Counted from the stretch's first letter, positions 44,474-53,971 are shown. The stretch is 64,000 bases of DNA from DAOUKH01 sp965261455 (GCA_965261455.1 OZ253453.1:806001-870000), one strand, 5' to 3'. Notes: generated from the letters alone by a model not told the origin. Made by a program: numbers and translations.

Positions 44474-45777
44474 GCACCGCCCTGCCCCTCTCCCACATCC
44501 GCGTCCTCGACCTCACTCTTATCTGGGCCGGCCCCTACGCCGTCACCCACCTCGGCGACCTGGGGGCGGAGATCATCCGCGTCGAATCGCTCCAGCACCA
44601 CATCACGAACACGCGCGGCTTCGTCCCTTGGCCCAAGACCAAGGAGGAAGTGGTCAGCCTGGGCTACCTCGGCGGCCTCTACGCCGGCCACGACGCCGGC
44701 ACACGGCCCTGGAACAAGCACGGCATGTTCAACGGCCTGGGGCGCAACAAAAAGTCGATGACGGTGGATATGACGCGGCCGGAGGGCGTCGAAATCGTCC
44801 ACGACCTGGTGAAGGTCTGTGACGTGCTTGTCGAGAACAACACCGTCGGGCTGCTCGAACGCTTCGGCCTCGATTGGGAGACGGTGCACCGCATCAACCC
44901 GGCGATGGTGTACGTGACCATGCCGATCCACGGGCTGAGCGGACCCTACGGCGACTACATGGGCTTCGGCCCCAACGGGGAGGCCATCTCCGGCCTCCTC
45001 TCGCTCCGCGGCTACGACGACAGCGACATCACCACCAGCGGCAACAGCAATCACATGGACACGACCAGCGGGATGGCCGCGGCCTACGCCGCGCTGATGG
45101 CGCTCTACGAGCGCGACGAGACCGGTGTGGGCCGCTTCGTCGAGGTCTCTCAGGTCGAGCATCTTATGACCATGATCGGCGCGCCCCTGATGGACGCGGC
45201 GATGAACGGGCGCGCCCAGACCACGCTGGGCAACCGCGACCCGGTGCGCGCGCCTCAGAACGCCTACCCCTGCGCCGGCGAGGACCGCTGGGTCGCGCTC
45301 AGCGTTGGCTCCGACCAAGAGTGGGACGGCCTCTGTCAGGCCATCGGCCGCGCCGCCCTCATCGAGGACGCGCGGTTCGAGGACGCCGCGTCGCGGCAGG
45401 CGAACCAAGACGCGCTCGACGAGATCATCAGCGCCTGGACGTCGCAGCGCGATTCCCGCGCCGCGATGAACGACCTCCAAGCCCACGGCGTGCCCGCCTC
45501 GATGGTCGCCAACGAGCGCGACCTCTACGACGACCCCCACCTCCACGACCGCGGCTTCTTCCACGAGAAGACGCAGGAGGACTGCGGCACGCACCGCTAC
45601 CCCGGCCACACCTTCAAGCTCTCCAAGACGCCGCTGCGCTTCGACACAGCGCCGCCCCTCCTCGGCGAGCACAACCCTTATGTCTACCGCGAGCTGCTCG
45701 GCGTCTCCCCGTCCGAGTACCAGCGACTCGAAGCCGAAAAGCACATCGGCATGGACTACGTCCCCGAGGTGCGCTAG
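44470..45777 (+). CDS. family III CoA-transferase, active-type subunit (B2)
   Basis: The 435-residue protein is paralogous to B1 (18687-20012): both share VLDLTxxWAGPxA, the long insertion after ES (residues 41-88), NKKSMTVDMTRPEG and C-terminal PLLGEHNPYVYRELLG. The catalytic Asp aligns with D197 in HMDTTSGMAAAY. It ends the operon that starts at 41282. The NifU-like and UGSC genes upstream imply a link between the selenoprotein and CoA-ester metabolism. Confidence 0.9.
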   Translation: MSTALPLSHIRVLDLTLIWAGPYAVTHLGDLGAEIIRVESLQHHITNTRGFVPWPKTKEEVVSLGYLGGLYAGHDAGTRPWNKHGMFNGLGRNKKSMTVDMTRPEGVEIVHDLVKVCDVLVENNTVGLLERFGLDWETVHRINPAMVYVTMPIHGLSGPYGDYMGFGPNGEAISGLLSLRGYDDSDITTSGNSNHMDTTSGMAAAYAALMALYERDETGVGRFVEVSQVEHLMTMIGAPLMDAAMNGRAQTTLGNRDPVRAPQNAYPCAGEDRWVALSVGSDQEWDGLCQAIGRAALIEDARFEDAASRQANQDALDEIISAWTSQRDSRAAMNDLQAHGVPASMVANERDLYDDPHLHDRGFFHEKTQEDCGTHRYPGHTFKLSKTPLRFDTAPPLLGEHNPYVYRELLGVSPSEYQRLEAEKHIGMDYVPEVR

Positions 45778-45796
45778 GCCCCGGCTCGCGGCCTGC

Positions 45797-46975
45797 CTAG
45801 CGCAGGGCTTTGTAGCCCCGGTACGCCAAGCGGGACGCCGTCGAGAACGTATTCGCAAGACCAAAGAAGAGCCGCGGCTTCGGCAGGAACTCGCCCGCGT
45901 CCAGATCCTCGAGAGCCGCCAACGTTCGCTGCAGGCTGGCTTCGATGAGCCGGCGGACTCGTTCATCGGCCAAGTCCAGCCCGCCACAAACCATTACCGG
46001 CGCTATGAGACGGGCCAGCACGTTCTGCCGGTAGAGACGCCAACAGTCGTCGAACGTGAAGTCCTCGACCCCCATACCGCATAAGGTTTCGTGGTACTCC
46101 TCCAGCACCTCACGCTCGATCCGGCGGCGAGTCTCGGTCGAAATGCTGCCCGCCAGAAAATAGGCCACGTCCCACAGGCCGCTGCCGATGCCGCTCGTCT
46201 GCCAGTCGATCAGGGCGAAGTCGTCGCCGCCCCCCTCGCCAAAGAACATGTTGTCCGTTCGAAAATCGCCGTGGATGATGGTCCTGGGCCCGGCGGCGAC
46301 GTCGCCCATGTAGTCGGCGATTCGCGGTCCGAACGCTTCGGCAAAACGGCGCATGTCGTCGGAGAAGAAATCGCCGAATTTCTTGAGCGTGGGGACGAGG
46401 CTCACCAGATAGACAAGCTGCACCAACGGCCTGAACTTCAGGCTCGCGGTGTCGTACATGCGAGACGCGGGCGGCTGATCAACCTTGTTCCAGAAGCCTC
46501 CATGCAGCCTCGCGACCGCCCGGACGGCGTTTTTCACCTGCTCCACGCTGACGCCCGCGATCTCGTCCACCGCCTCCATACCCCGCAGGTCTTCGAGCAC
46601 GAAGACGAAGCGCTGGCCGCGCGCTGCGAAATCGCCATACAGCAGCGACGGCGTCCTGACCAGAGCGTGCGGCGCGAGGAGCCGGTAGAAATCGTGTTCC
46701 CGCTTGTAGAACATCTGCTGTTTGCACAACCGCAGCGTCTTCCGGTCCGTGCTGGGCAGCTTGACGATGACCGACTCGGGGCCTTGGGCGGCGTCATCCT
46801 CATAGACCAGCCGAAAGCGCAGGATCTCCCCCAACAGACCGACGACGCCCGCGATCGGTTCGACGACGGCATCCTTGATCGCGGGAACGTTGATCGCGCC
46901 GCCGGCCGCCAACGCCAACCGCAGCCAATCGACCGTGATTGCTTCCCTGTTTTCGGGCATTGCTGGTTTCGTCAT
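45797..46975 (-). CDS. phosphotransferase (APH / ecdysteroid-kinase-like)
   Basis: The 392-residue protein has a protein-kinase-like fold of the aminoglycoside phosphotransferase superfamily. The ATP-binding lysine lies in VIVKLPS and the catalytic loop is IIHGDFRTDNMFF. The metal-binding Asp is in ALIDWQTSG. FVFVLEDLRGMEAVDEIAGV is typical of the EcKinase/DUF1679-like group. GGGAGGGAGA precedes the ATG. It is convergent with the CoA-transferase operon. Substrate unknown; the family phosphorylates small-molecule hydroxyls. Confidence 0.85.
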   Translation of the reverse strand: MTKPAMPENREAITVDWLRLALAAGGAINVPAIKDAVVEPIAGVVGLLGEILRFRLVYEDDAAQGPESVIVKLPSTDRKTLRLCKQQMFYKREHDFYRLLAPHALVRTPSLLYGDFAARGQRFVFVLEDLRGMEAVDEIAGVSVEQVKNAVRAVARLHGGFWNKVDQPPASRMYDTASLKFRPLVQLVYLVSLVPTLKKFGDFFSDDMRRFAEAFGPRIADYMGDVAAGPRTIIHGDFRTDNMFFGEGGGDDFALIDWQTSGIGSGLWDVAYFLAGSISTETRRRIEREVLEEYHETLCGMGVEDFTFDDCWRLYRQNVLARLIAPVMVCGGLDLADERVRRLIEASLQRTLAALEDLDAGEFLPKPRLFFGLANTFSTASRLAYRGYKALR

Positions 46976-47100
46976 CCGCTCTCCCTCCCCGGTTGTCGCA
47001 GCACGGGCCGCGACAGCCCCGCCATACTATCGCCAGCGCCCACGCAACGCTAACGCGTGCTATCGTGGCCCGCGCCAAGACCAGCGGCGGAGGAGATTCC

Positions 47101-48108
47101 ATGCGGGCGTACGAGATACAGACGGGAACGGACATCGACGGGCTGCGCGAGGTCGAGCGTCCGAGCCCGCCACCGGGGCCCGGACAGGTGAAGGTCCGCG
47201 TTCGCGCCGTGTCGCTAAACTACCGAGACCTGAACACGGTGCGCCACGCAGCGGCGCGCAAGCTGCGTCTGCCACTGATTCCGTGCTCCGACGGCGCGGG
47301 CGAGGTCGCCGAGGTGGGCGCGGGCGTCACCCGCGTGCGTGAGGGCGACCGCGTGGCGGGCATCTTCACCCAGGCCTGGCTCGACGGCCCCGTCCGGCCC
47401 GAGTACGAGCCCTCCTCGCTTGGCGGCGGCATGGACGGCATGCTGGCCGAATACGTGACGCTCTCCCAAGAGGGGCTGGTCCACCTGCCGCCGCACCTGT
47501 CGTTCGAGGAAGGCTCGACGCTCCCCTGCGCCGCGGTTACCGCCTGGAATGGGATGTTCGTCGCCGACCACGTCCAGGCGGGCGACACCATCCTGGTGCA
47601 GGGGACCGGCGGCGTCTCCATCTTCGCCTTGCAGTTCGGGGTGATGACCGGCGCCCGCGTCATCGTCACGTCGAAGAGCGACACCAAGCTCGCCCGCGCC
47701 GTCGAGCTCGGGGCCGCCGAAACGATCAACTACGAGACCGAGCCGGAATGGGACCGACGGGTGCGGGAGATCACCGGCGGGCGCGGCGTCGATCACGTCG
47801 TCGAGGTCGGGGGCGCGGGGACGCTGGAACGGTCGTTCCGCGCCGCCCGCATCGGGGGCGCGATCAGCCTCATCGGCATCCTCAGCGGCGCGCACAGGGT
47901 CGACCCCATGCCGGTGCTGACGCGGCGGCTCCGGCTTCTGGGCATCACCGTCGGTTCTCGCGAGATGTTCGAGGCGATGAACCGCGCCATCACGGTCAAC
48001 GAACTGCGGCCGGTCGTCGACCGCGTCTACCCCTTTGAGCAGGCCCGGGACGCGCTCCGCTACTTGGAGTCGGCGGCCCACTTCGGCAAGATCGTTATCA
48101 CCGTCTAG
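47101..48108 (+). CDS. MDR-superfamily NAD(P)-dependent alcohol dehydrogenase
   Basis: I start at 47101 (MRAYEIQTG), with GGAGGAG upstream, giving 335 residues; the longer frame to 46939 lacks support and overlaps the divergent gene. LNYRDLNTVR and PCSDGAGEVAEVGAGV replace the zinc ligands of classical ADHs, so it belongs to the quinone-reductase-like part of the family. The Rossmann motif reads QGTGGVSIFALQF. It probably oxidises or reduces an alcohol, enone or quinone with NAD(P)H. Confidence 0.9.
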   Translation: MRAYEIQTGTDIDGLREVERPSPPPGPGQVKVRVRAVSLNYRDLNTVRHAAARKLRLPLIPCSDGAGEVAEVGAGVTRVREGDRVAGIFTQAWLDGPVRPEYEPSSLGGGMDGMLAEYVTLSQEGLVHLPPHLSFEEGSTLPCAAVTAWNGMFVADHVQAGDTILVQGTGGVSIFALQFGVMTGARVIVTSKSDTKLARAVELGAAETINYETEPEWDRRVREITGGRGVDHVVEVGGAGTLERSFRAARIGGAISLIGILSGAHRVDPMPVLTRRLRLLGITVGSREMFEAMNRAITVNELRPVVDRVYPFEQARDALRYLESAAHFGKIVITV

Positions 48109-48197
48109 CGGCGCGCACACTTTCGACAGCGGCTCGTTGACTTTCAGTTGGGCTGCACGTCACAGTGCCTGTCCTGTACCGCAACAAGGAGCGAATT

Positions 48198-48389
48198 GTG
48201 AAATTGGCCTGTGAAGGTTGTGACGCTATCCTCAATGAAGAAACCGCCGATGCGCTCTACGCCGCGATGATGGCGCACGGCGCCGAAGCACACTCGAACC
48301 TCTTCGAAGGCAAAAGCCCTGACGAGTTGCAGCAGATGCGGCAGCACATGGACGCGCATGTCCGTCAGATGATCGCCGACCAGAACTGA
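48198..48389 (+). CDS. small DUF1059-like CxxC protein
   Basis: The GTG at 48198 is preceded by AAGGAG at 7 bases, giving 63 residues (74 if the GTG at 48165 is used). ACEGCDAILNEETADALYAA followed by HGAEAHS resembles the DUF1059 pattern, a short Cys/His cluster and then a helix. The C-terminal half is helical and charged. Function unknown. Confidence 0.65.
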   Translation: MKLACEGCDAILNEETADALYAAMMAHGAEAHSNLFEGKSPDELQQMRQHMDAHVRQMIADQN

Positions 48390-48437
48390 TCCGTATCAGT
48401 CCACCGGAATGCCGGGGCGGGCCATCGGGCTGCGGGG

Positions 48438-49433
48438 CTACTCGCTGTCGATCCAGAGGTTGGGCGACGTGTCGATGCCGTGGTTTTCGAAGACGCCGTC
48501 GATGCGCGCCTTCTCCGCGTCGCCTATCGACCAATCGAGCGCGCTGAGGTTGTCCTCTACCTCGCCGGCGTTGCGGGTGCCCGCGAGCGCGACGCTGACC
48601 GCCGGGTGGGACAACACCCAGCGCAGCGCGAGGTGGGGCAGCTTCTTGCCACGGTCGTCGGCGACGGGGCCGAGGTCCTCGGCGGCGGCGACGTTCTTGG
48701 GGAAATTCTCCTCGCCGAACATTCGCAGGAAGAGCGCGGGCAGCATGTTTTCGTTGGCGCGCCAGTCCTCGCCGGTCTTGAACGTCGTCTCGCGGGTGAA
48801 CGCCCCGGTCAGCATCCCGAAGGCCAGCGGCCCGTAGACCATAACGCCGATGCCGTGCTCCAGGCAGAAGGGCAGGATGTCCTTGTCCATGCGGCGGTCG
48901 AACATGTTGTAGCCGCACTGCACCACGTTGATGCGGCGCGTCTCCATGCACTGCTCCATCTGCCGCTTGGTGAAGTTGGAGACGCCGACGAAGCGCGCCT
49001 TGCCCTGCCGCACCACCTCGTCGAGCGCGCCCATCGTCTCCTCGAACGGTGTGGTCGCGTCGGGCCAGTGGACGAGCAGGACGTCCACGTAGTCCGTGCC
49101 GAGATCGAGCAGGCTCTGATCGATGGAGGCGAAGATCGCCTCGGGGCGGCTGTCGCGGCCCTTGGGCCGGTCGCGGTAGCCGACGCCGCACTTGGTGACG
49201 ACGAGCACGTCCTTGCGCCGGGCTTCGAGCGCCTTGCCGAGGAACCGCTCGGACTGCCCTCGGCCGTAGGCCGGCGCGGTATCAAAGCAGTTGATGCCCA
49301 CGTCCACGGCGCGGTTGACCGCCTTAGCGACCTCGGCAGTCTCGACGTCGCCGTAGCCGCCCCCCATCTCCCAGCACCCGAACCCGAGGGCCGAGACTTC
49401 GAGGCCCGTCTGTCCGAAGGGTCGATATTCCAT
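48438..49433 (-). CDS. aldo/keto reductase
   Basis: The third Met (49433, MEYRPFGQTGLEV) best fits both the ribosome site GGAGGT and the family N-terminus, giving 331 residues. The catalytic Asp and Tyr are in FDTAPAYGRGQSE, the Lys in LVVTKCGVG and the His in VLLVHWPD, and SNFTKRQMEQ is the usual substrate loop. It reduces a carbonyl with NADPH. A single gene; substrate unknown. Confidence 0.92.
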   Translation of the reverse strand: MEYRPFGQTGLEVSALGFGCWEMGGGYGDVETAEVAKAVNRAVDVGINCFDTAPAYGRGQSERFLGKALEARRKDVLVVTKCGVGYRDRPKGRDSRPEAIFASIDQSLLDLGTDYVDVLLVHWPDATTPFEETMGALDEVVRQGKARFVGVSNFTKRQMEQCMETRRINVVQCGYNMFDRRMDKDILPFCLEHGIGVMVYGPLAFGMLTGAFTRETTFKTGEDWRANENMLPALFLRMFGEENFPKNVAAAEDLGPVADDRGKKLPHLALRWVLSHPAVSVALAGTRNAGEVEDNLSALDWSIGDAEKARIDGVFENHGIDTSPNLWIDSE

Positions 49434-49521
49434 CATCGTCACCTCCGGTTCGCTATGCCACGCCGTAGAGGCGCCTTCTGCATATCGGGTCTATTCGTTT
49501 GTTTGGCAGGACCAAACCACC

Positions 49522-50385
49522 TCACTTGCTCTGGGGCGATATAGGAGTTGTATTGCCACCACCAAGACTGACGATCTGGAAGACATAGTCTGTCATGAAA
49601 ATCATATTCAGGGCTTGTTTCATTGACGAATAGATCGCCAGCCCATGTATTGCTGCATGGCGATTGGGGATCGTTGCTTTTTCGAAATTCTTTCGGTTCT
49701 CTTCTGTGACTCTCTCATATAAGTGTTGGACTATTTGGCCGAAGAGTACGAGTCCAAAAGGGTTTCCCATCACAAAGTTTTCAAGCGTTTTTCCTTGTGT
49801 TAGTTCCTCCTTGATTCTTTGACTCGAGATGTTTCCAGTGCGATTGTCAAAGAATCTAACACGGAAAACCCTCTCCATCTCCGGGAACAACAACCTGCAA
49901 ACGCTTCGGTAGAATTTCGCTTCGTAAACATTCATTGCCTCGTGCATTGCATCTTTGGCTTCTTTGTCAATGAGATACCCACCTAGGCGAGATTCGATAT
50001 CCTGACGAATATCACCCCAATGAGTCCGATAGTAATTAGAGAGACGATTCTCGAGCAGTTGAATATCCTGACCGCATTCTTCGACATAGTGGAATGGTGC
50101 GGAATGGTACGGGAGCCAACCGGTCTCTCTGAAAGTGTCTGCAATTTTATTGTATCGAATCCATGCCTTAGCGTAGGGTTCAACTATTGTAGAAAATTTC
50201 GTGAGCTCCTGAAAGACCGGGTGTTTTCCCCATTGTCGCATGACTTCTGTCAATGCCTGGGCCAGAGTACTCTCTTCCCACTGCCATTTTATTTTTTCCA
50301 ATGCCTGTGCTATGGGCGCAACGGCGGCCTCAATGTCTTCCACGATCGCTGCTTCAAATGCTACGTCGCCATCATTCATTGGCAT
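49522..50385 (-). CDS. hypothetical protein with HEPN-like RX4H motif, AT-rich
   Basis: The 287-residue protein is almost wholly helical by composition (KIKWQWEEST, EAKDAMHEAMNVYEAKFYR). Near the C-terminus it reads IPNRHAAIHG, which fits the RX4-6H signature of HEPN ribonucleases (R242, H247). It is clearly richer in A and T than its neighbours and uses codons they avoid, which suggests recent transfer. HEPN proteins act in toxin-antitoxin and phage defence, usually with a nucleotidyltransferase partner; none is here. Function is inferred only from the motif. Confidence 0.6.
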   Translation of the reverse strand: MPMNDGDVAFEAAIVEDIEAAVAPIAQALEKIKWQWEESTLAQALTEVMRQWGKHPVFQELTKFSTIVEPYAKAWIRYNKIADTFRETGWLPYHSAPFHYVEECGQDIQLLENRLSNYYRTHWGDIRQDIESRLGGYLIDKEAKDAMHEAMNVYEAKFYRSVCRLLFPEMERVFRVRFFDNRTGNISSQRIKEELTQGKTLENFVMGNPFGLVLFGQIVQHLYERVTEENRKNFEKATIPNRHAAIHGLAIYSSMKQALNMIFMTDYVFQIVSLGGGNTTPISPQSK

Positions 50386-50542
50386 TTCTATGGGGCCTCT
50401 TGTGTTAGGGTCATCATACCTCTTCTCTGTACCTTCTCCAATGGAATCGTCTCACGAACGGCGGCTTGCAGATAGTCTGCTAGCTCGCGGACGAAGGGGC
50501 GTTGTCGATGTTGCGCCCAGGTCACGTCGTGGCGCTCGCCAG

Positions 50543-51634
50543 TCAGGCCACGCCGTAGAGGCGTTGGCCGTTGTCGCAGAGAATCTTGCGCTTGTCTTCG
50601 GCGTCGATGCCGTTGCGGTCGACGAAGTGGCGGACGCCGTCGGGGTACGGGCCCTCGGGATGGGGGAAGTCGCACGCGGTGACGATGTTGTCCGAGCCGA
50701 TGTAGTCGACGACGTACTTGAGCGTCGGCTCTTCGAGCTCGGCGGAGAGGAAGCACTGGCGTTTGAAGTACTCGCTCGGCTTCAGCTTCATCGGCGGCAG
50801 GTCGCAGTCGTGGTAGCGCTCGTAGAGCTCGTCGTAGTACCACAGGAGATAGGGAAGCCAGCCCGCGCCCGATTCAAGGCCGGCGACGCGCAGATTGGGG
50901 TGGCGCTCGCACATGCCGCCGAGGAGCACCTGGAAGAACGCTACCTGCATCTCGATGGGGAAGGTAAAGGCCACGCGCGGCGCGGCCCAGTCGCCGAACC
51001 GGTCTTGGCCGATCTGGCCGTGGCCCGCGCCGGCGACGTTGTGCAGGCAGAGCGGCACGTCGAGCTCCTCGAACGTCGACCACAGCGGGTCGTAGTAGGG
51101 CTTGTCGAGGGTGATCCCTGGGATCGGCGGCTGGGTGTTGGTGAAGAAGCCCTTGAAGCCGTACTCCTTCACGCAGCGCTCGACCTCGCGAATGGCCGCG
51201 TCCACGTTGCGCAGGTCGATCTGGCCGATGGGGATCACGCGGCCTTCTGTGTCCGCCACGAAGTCGGCGACCCAGCGGTTGAAGCCGCGCACCATGGCGT
51301 CGGCGACGGCGGGGTCGAGGCCCCAGGCGCCGACTGTCGGGACACCGAAGAGCGCCATCTTGTCGACACCCTGGTCCTCCATCGCCATGAGGTACGACTT
51401 GGGGTCGAAGCCGCGCTCGGCGTAGGCGCCGTACTCCGTGTCCCACATCTCGTTCAGATAGTCCATCCGCTTCCACTGCACCGTCGACATGCCGCGGTTG
51501 TCGACCATGGTGACGCCGTCGGGCCGCGTCTCGGGCAGGCGGTCGCGAAATTCGGGGTCGATGTAGTCGTCGCGCAGGTCGGGGACGCGATGGTAGTGGG
51601 AGTCCGCGTCGATGACCCGGTAGCCCTTGTACAT
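50543..51634 (-). CDS. amidohydrolase (PF04909-type)
   Basis: The 363-residue TIM-barrel protein has the N-terminal metal motif VIDADSHYHRVPD. It also has LCLHNVAGAGHG with a metal histidine, and SDNIVTACDFPHPEG, the usual C-terminal Asp region. Members decarboxylate or hydrolyse aromatic or dienoic acids. AAGGAG precedes the ATG. It is co-oriented with a paralogue at 51672-52508, and both are likely in one operon. Confidence 0.88.
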   Translation of the reverse strand: MYKGYRVIDADSHYHRVPDLRDDYIDPEFRDRLPETRPDGVTMVDNRGMSTVQWKRMDYLNEMWDTEYGAYAERGFDPKSYLMAMEDQGVDKMALFGVPTVGAWGLDPAVADAMVRGFNRWVADFVADTEGRVIPIGQIDLRNVDAAIREVERCVKEYGFKGFFTNTQPPIPGITLDKPYYDPLWSTFEELDVPLCLHNVAGAGHGQIGQDRFGDWAAPRVAFTFPIEMQVAFFQVLLGGMCERHPNLRVAGLESGAGWLPYLLWYYDELYERYHDCDLPPMKLKPSEYFKRQCFLSAELEEPTLKYVVDYIGSDNIVTACDFPHPEGPYPDGVRHFVDRNGIDAEDKRKILCDNGQRLYGVA

Positions 51635-51671
51635 CAGGCTCTCCTTATATCAAACACAGCCGTGTTCCGGC

Positions 51672-52508
51672 CTAAGCCGCCAGGTTGAACACCCGCACCG
51701 CGTTCTCCACCAGCACCTTGCGGCGCTCCTCGTCCGTCCAGCCCTGCATCGAGGCCTCGATGTACTTACGCGAGTCGGGCCACGTCCCCGTGGGATGCGG
51801 GTAATCCGACTCCCACATGATGTTGTCGATGCCGATGTAGTCGCGGAGGCGCGCGCCGACTACCTCGTACCAGAAGTGAAAATTCACTGGCAGGTCGAGC
51901 TCCTGGGCGGCGTCCCAGAGGGGGTCCCAATAGGGATCGGCCAGGTGCGGATAGCCGAACTGCTGGGGGAAGGCGAAGGTGATGCCCTTGACGCCTCGCT
52001 TGTGCATGCGGCGCGCCTCGGCAACGGCCTTCGCGGCGTCCCACATCGGCACGGCAGCCAGGGTGATGAAGCGTCCCGGGTGCGGCTCGGCCCACTCCTC
52101 GATCTGGTAGTCGTTGTAGGCTTGGATCGCTTCGAGGCGGAAGGCTTCGTCGTACTCGTTGCTGCTGAAGCCGTGCCCCGCGACGCCGGCCACGTTGGCG
52201 AAGAACGTGTGGACGTCCACGCCGTCGCGGTCCATTGCCTCGATGCGCTTTGCCGGCACGTAGGCGATCTCGGGCACGTCCTCCCAGCGCGTGGGGGCCT
52301 TGGTCTTGTCGGGCATCACGCCATGGACGATGGCGACGCCGCCGGTCTGGTCTTTACGCTGCCCGTAGATGTACCAGGTCTCGGTCCCGTCGCCGGTCTC
52401 CCGCACCTGGGGGATCTTATCGCCCCACTTCTTCTCCGACATGCGCGAGGTCCATGTATAGCGGTCCTCCTGCAGGTGATCGTCCGTGGAAATGACGCGG
52501 TAGTCCAT
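51672..52508 (-). CDS. amidohydrolase (PF04909-type)
   Basis: The 278-residue paralogue of 50543-51634 begins VISTDDHLQED and ends in IDNIMWESDYPHPTGTWPDS. The N-terminal motif reads DDH rather than H-x-H, so the metal site may differ from the sister enzyme. GGAGG precedes the ATG, and a -10 (TATAAT on the minus strand) lies at 52544-52549. Substrate unknown. Confidence 0.88.
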   Translation of the reverse strand: MDYRVISTDDHLQEDRYTWTSRMSEKKWGDKIPQVRETGDGTETWYIYGQRKDQTGGVAIVHGVMPDKTKAPTRWEDVPEIAYVPAKRIEAMDRDGVDVHTFFANVAGVAGHGFSSNEYDEAFRLEAIQAYNDYQIEEWAEPHPGRFITLAAVPMWDAAKAVAEARRMHKRGVKGITFAFPQQFGYPHLADPYWDPLWDAAQELDLPVNFHFWYEVVGARLRDYIGIDNIMWESDYPHPTGTWPDSRKYIEASMQGWTDEERRKVLVENAVRVFNLAA

Positions 52509-52543
52509 GCCTCCGCCTCCACACCGGGCCGATGGTGGCCGGT

Positions 52544-52549
52544 ATTATA
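52544..52549 (-). promoter_or_regulatory. -10 element TATAAT for the amidohydrolase genes
   Basis: A perfect minus-strand TATAAT lies 35 bases upstream of the ATG at 52508. No clear -35 box was identified. Confidence 0.45.
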
Positions 52550-52585
52550 GCCCGCCCCTAACCCTATCGAAGCGCCGCGCGGAGG

Positions 52586-53971
52586 CTAGGGGATAAGCCG
52601 GTAGATACCCGAGTTCTGGGAGAGAACGTACAGCCCTCCATCCCGATCTTGGCCGAAGGAGACGATCTGTAGCGGGGTATCGGCCAGCAGAAGGTGTTCC
52701 GTGACCTCTTGGCCGTCGTAACGAAGCGCCCATATCCTCCCGGAACAGAAGTCGCCGAAGACGTAGGCCCCCGTGAGCGACGGAATGCCTCCGCCGCGGT
52801 AGACGTAGCCGCCGATAACCGAGCAATTGCCCCGCGTGGGGTATTCCCACACGGGGAGGACAGTCCCGGTTGGGTCGCAGTCGGCGGCAGAGAAGCATCG
52901 GGAGCCCTCCAGCCTGTTCCAGCCGTAGTCCCCGCCCTTTTCCACCACGTCCACCTCTTCCACACTGTTCTGGCCCACGTCGCCGGCCCACAAGCGTCCC
53001 GTCTCCCGGTCAAAGCTGAACCTCCAGGGGTTCCGAAGCCCGTAGGCCCAGATCTCGGGCCGAGCGCTGGAATCCCCTACGAACGGGTTGTCGGGCGGCA
53101 CCGCGTAGGAGGTCTCACTCGTGGAGTGGGAGACGTCGATGCGCAGGATCGACCCCAGTAGCGTGCCCTTGTTCCGACCGTGGCGCATCGGGTCGCCCCC
53201 CGACCCTCCGTCTCCCAGGCCGACGTAGAGGAACCCGTCTGGACCGAAGGCCAGCTGACCTCCGTTGTGGTTGCGGAAGGGCTGGTCGATCTCCATGATC
53301 ACGAACTCGCTGGCGGGGTCGGCCTGTTGCGTCTCCGCGTTCAGACGGAAACGGGACACAACCGACCGTCTCGGCCCGGAAGCCGAATAGTAGACGTAGA
53401 AGTAGCCGTTCTCGTGGTACGCCGGATCGAACGCCAGGCCCAGCAGCCCTTCTTCCGACCCTCCGTCGCTCACCCGGTCTCGGATGTCGAGGAAGACCTC
53501 GGCCTCCCGGGCTGCTTCGTCGTTGGGGAAGGCCAAGACGCGGCCGGGCTGCTCGGTGACGAAGAGGCGGTCATCGCCGGCGGCGGGTTGTGTCAGGTTG
53601 GTGAGACCGCGAAAGTCCAGGTGCTCGAAGGCCCGCGCCACCGTGAAGGGCCGCAACGGCGGCGCCTTGGTGGCGGGGGAAGGGGACGTTGGAGGCAGGG
53701 TAGACGTGGGTGACGGGACGTTGGATGCCGTTGAAGCAGGTGTTGGCGGCTGGGTGGAGCCGCGCGTGGGTGTCGTGGAGTCGCTTGGAAGCGGCGTTGG
53801 CGCCGGTGTCTCAGCGGAGGCGGGCGTCGGCGTGGGCGCTGCGGCGGACATGGGCGTCGGCGACGCGAGCGCGGCGACGGAAGGGTCGGCGGTGTCGGAG
53901 CCGCACGAGACCACGACGACCGCGAGCAGCAAAGCCGCTAGGACCAAGACTGCACCGACGGAGATCTTCAC
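52586..53971 (-). CDS. PQQ-type glucose/sorbosone dehydrogenase-like lipoprotein
   Basis: The 461-residue protein begins with a signal peptide and lipobox VVSC, then an 80-residue Pro/Thr-rich linker. A six-bladed propeller domain of the soluble glucose/sorbosone dehydrogenase family follows. Marks are LTNLTQPAAGDDRLFVTEQPG, GLAFDPAYHENGYFYVYY, HNGGQLAFGPDGFLYVG and NPWRFSFDRETG. Exported enzymes of this type oxidise sugars with PQQ, though many bacterial homologues are of unknown activity. It is divergent from cofD. Confidence 0.88.
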   Translation of the reverse strand: MKISVGAVLVLAALLLAVVVVSCGSDTADPSVAALASPTPMSAAAPTPTPASAETPAPTPLPSDSTTPTRGSTQPPTPASTASNVPSPTSTLPPTSPSPATKAPPLRPFTVARAFEHLDFRGLTNLTQPAAGDDRLFVTEQPGRVLAFPNDEAAREAEVFLDIRDRVSDGGSEEGLLGLAFDPAYHENGYFYVYYSASGPRRSVVSRFRLNAETQQADPASEFVIMEIDQPFRNHNGGQLAFGPDGFLYVGLGDGGSGGDPMRHGRNKGTLLGSILRIDVSHSTSETSYAVPPDNPFVGDSSARPEIWAYGLRNPWRFSFDRETGRLWAGDVGQNSVEEVDVVEKGGDYGWNRLEGSRCFSAADCDPTGTVLPVWEYPTRGNCSVIGGYVYRGGGIPSLTGAYVFGDFCSGRIWALRYDGQEVTEHLLLADTPLQIVSFGQDRDGGLYVLSQNSGIYRLIP

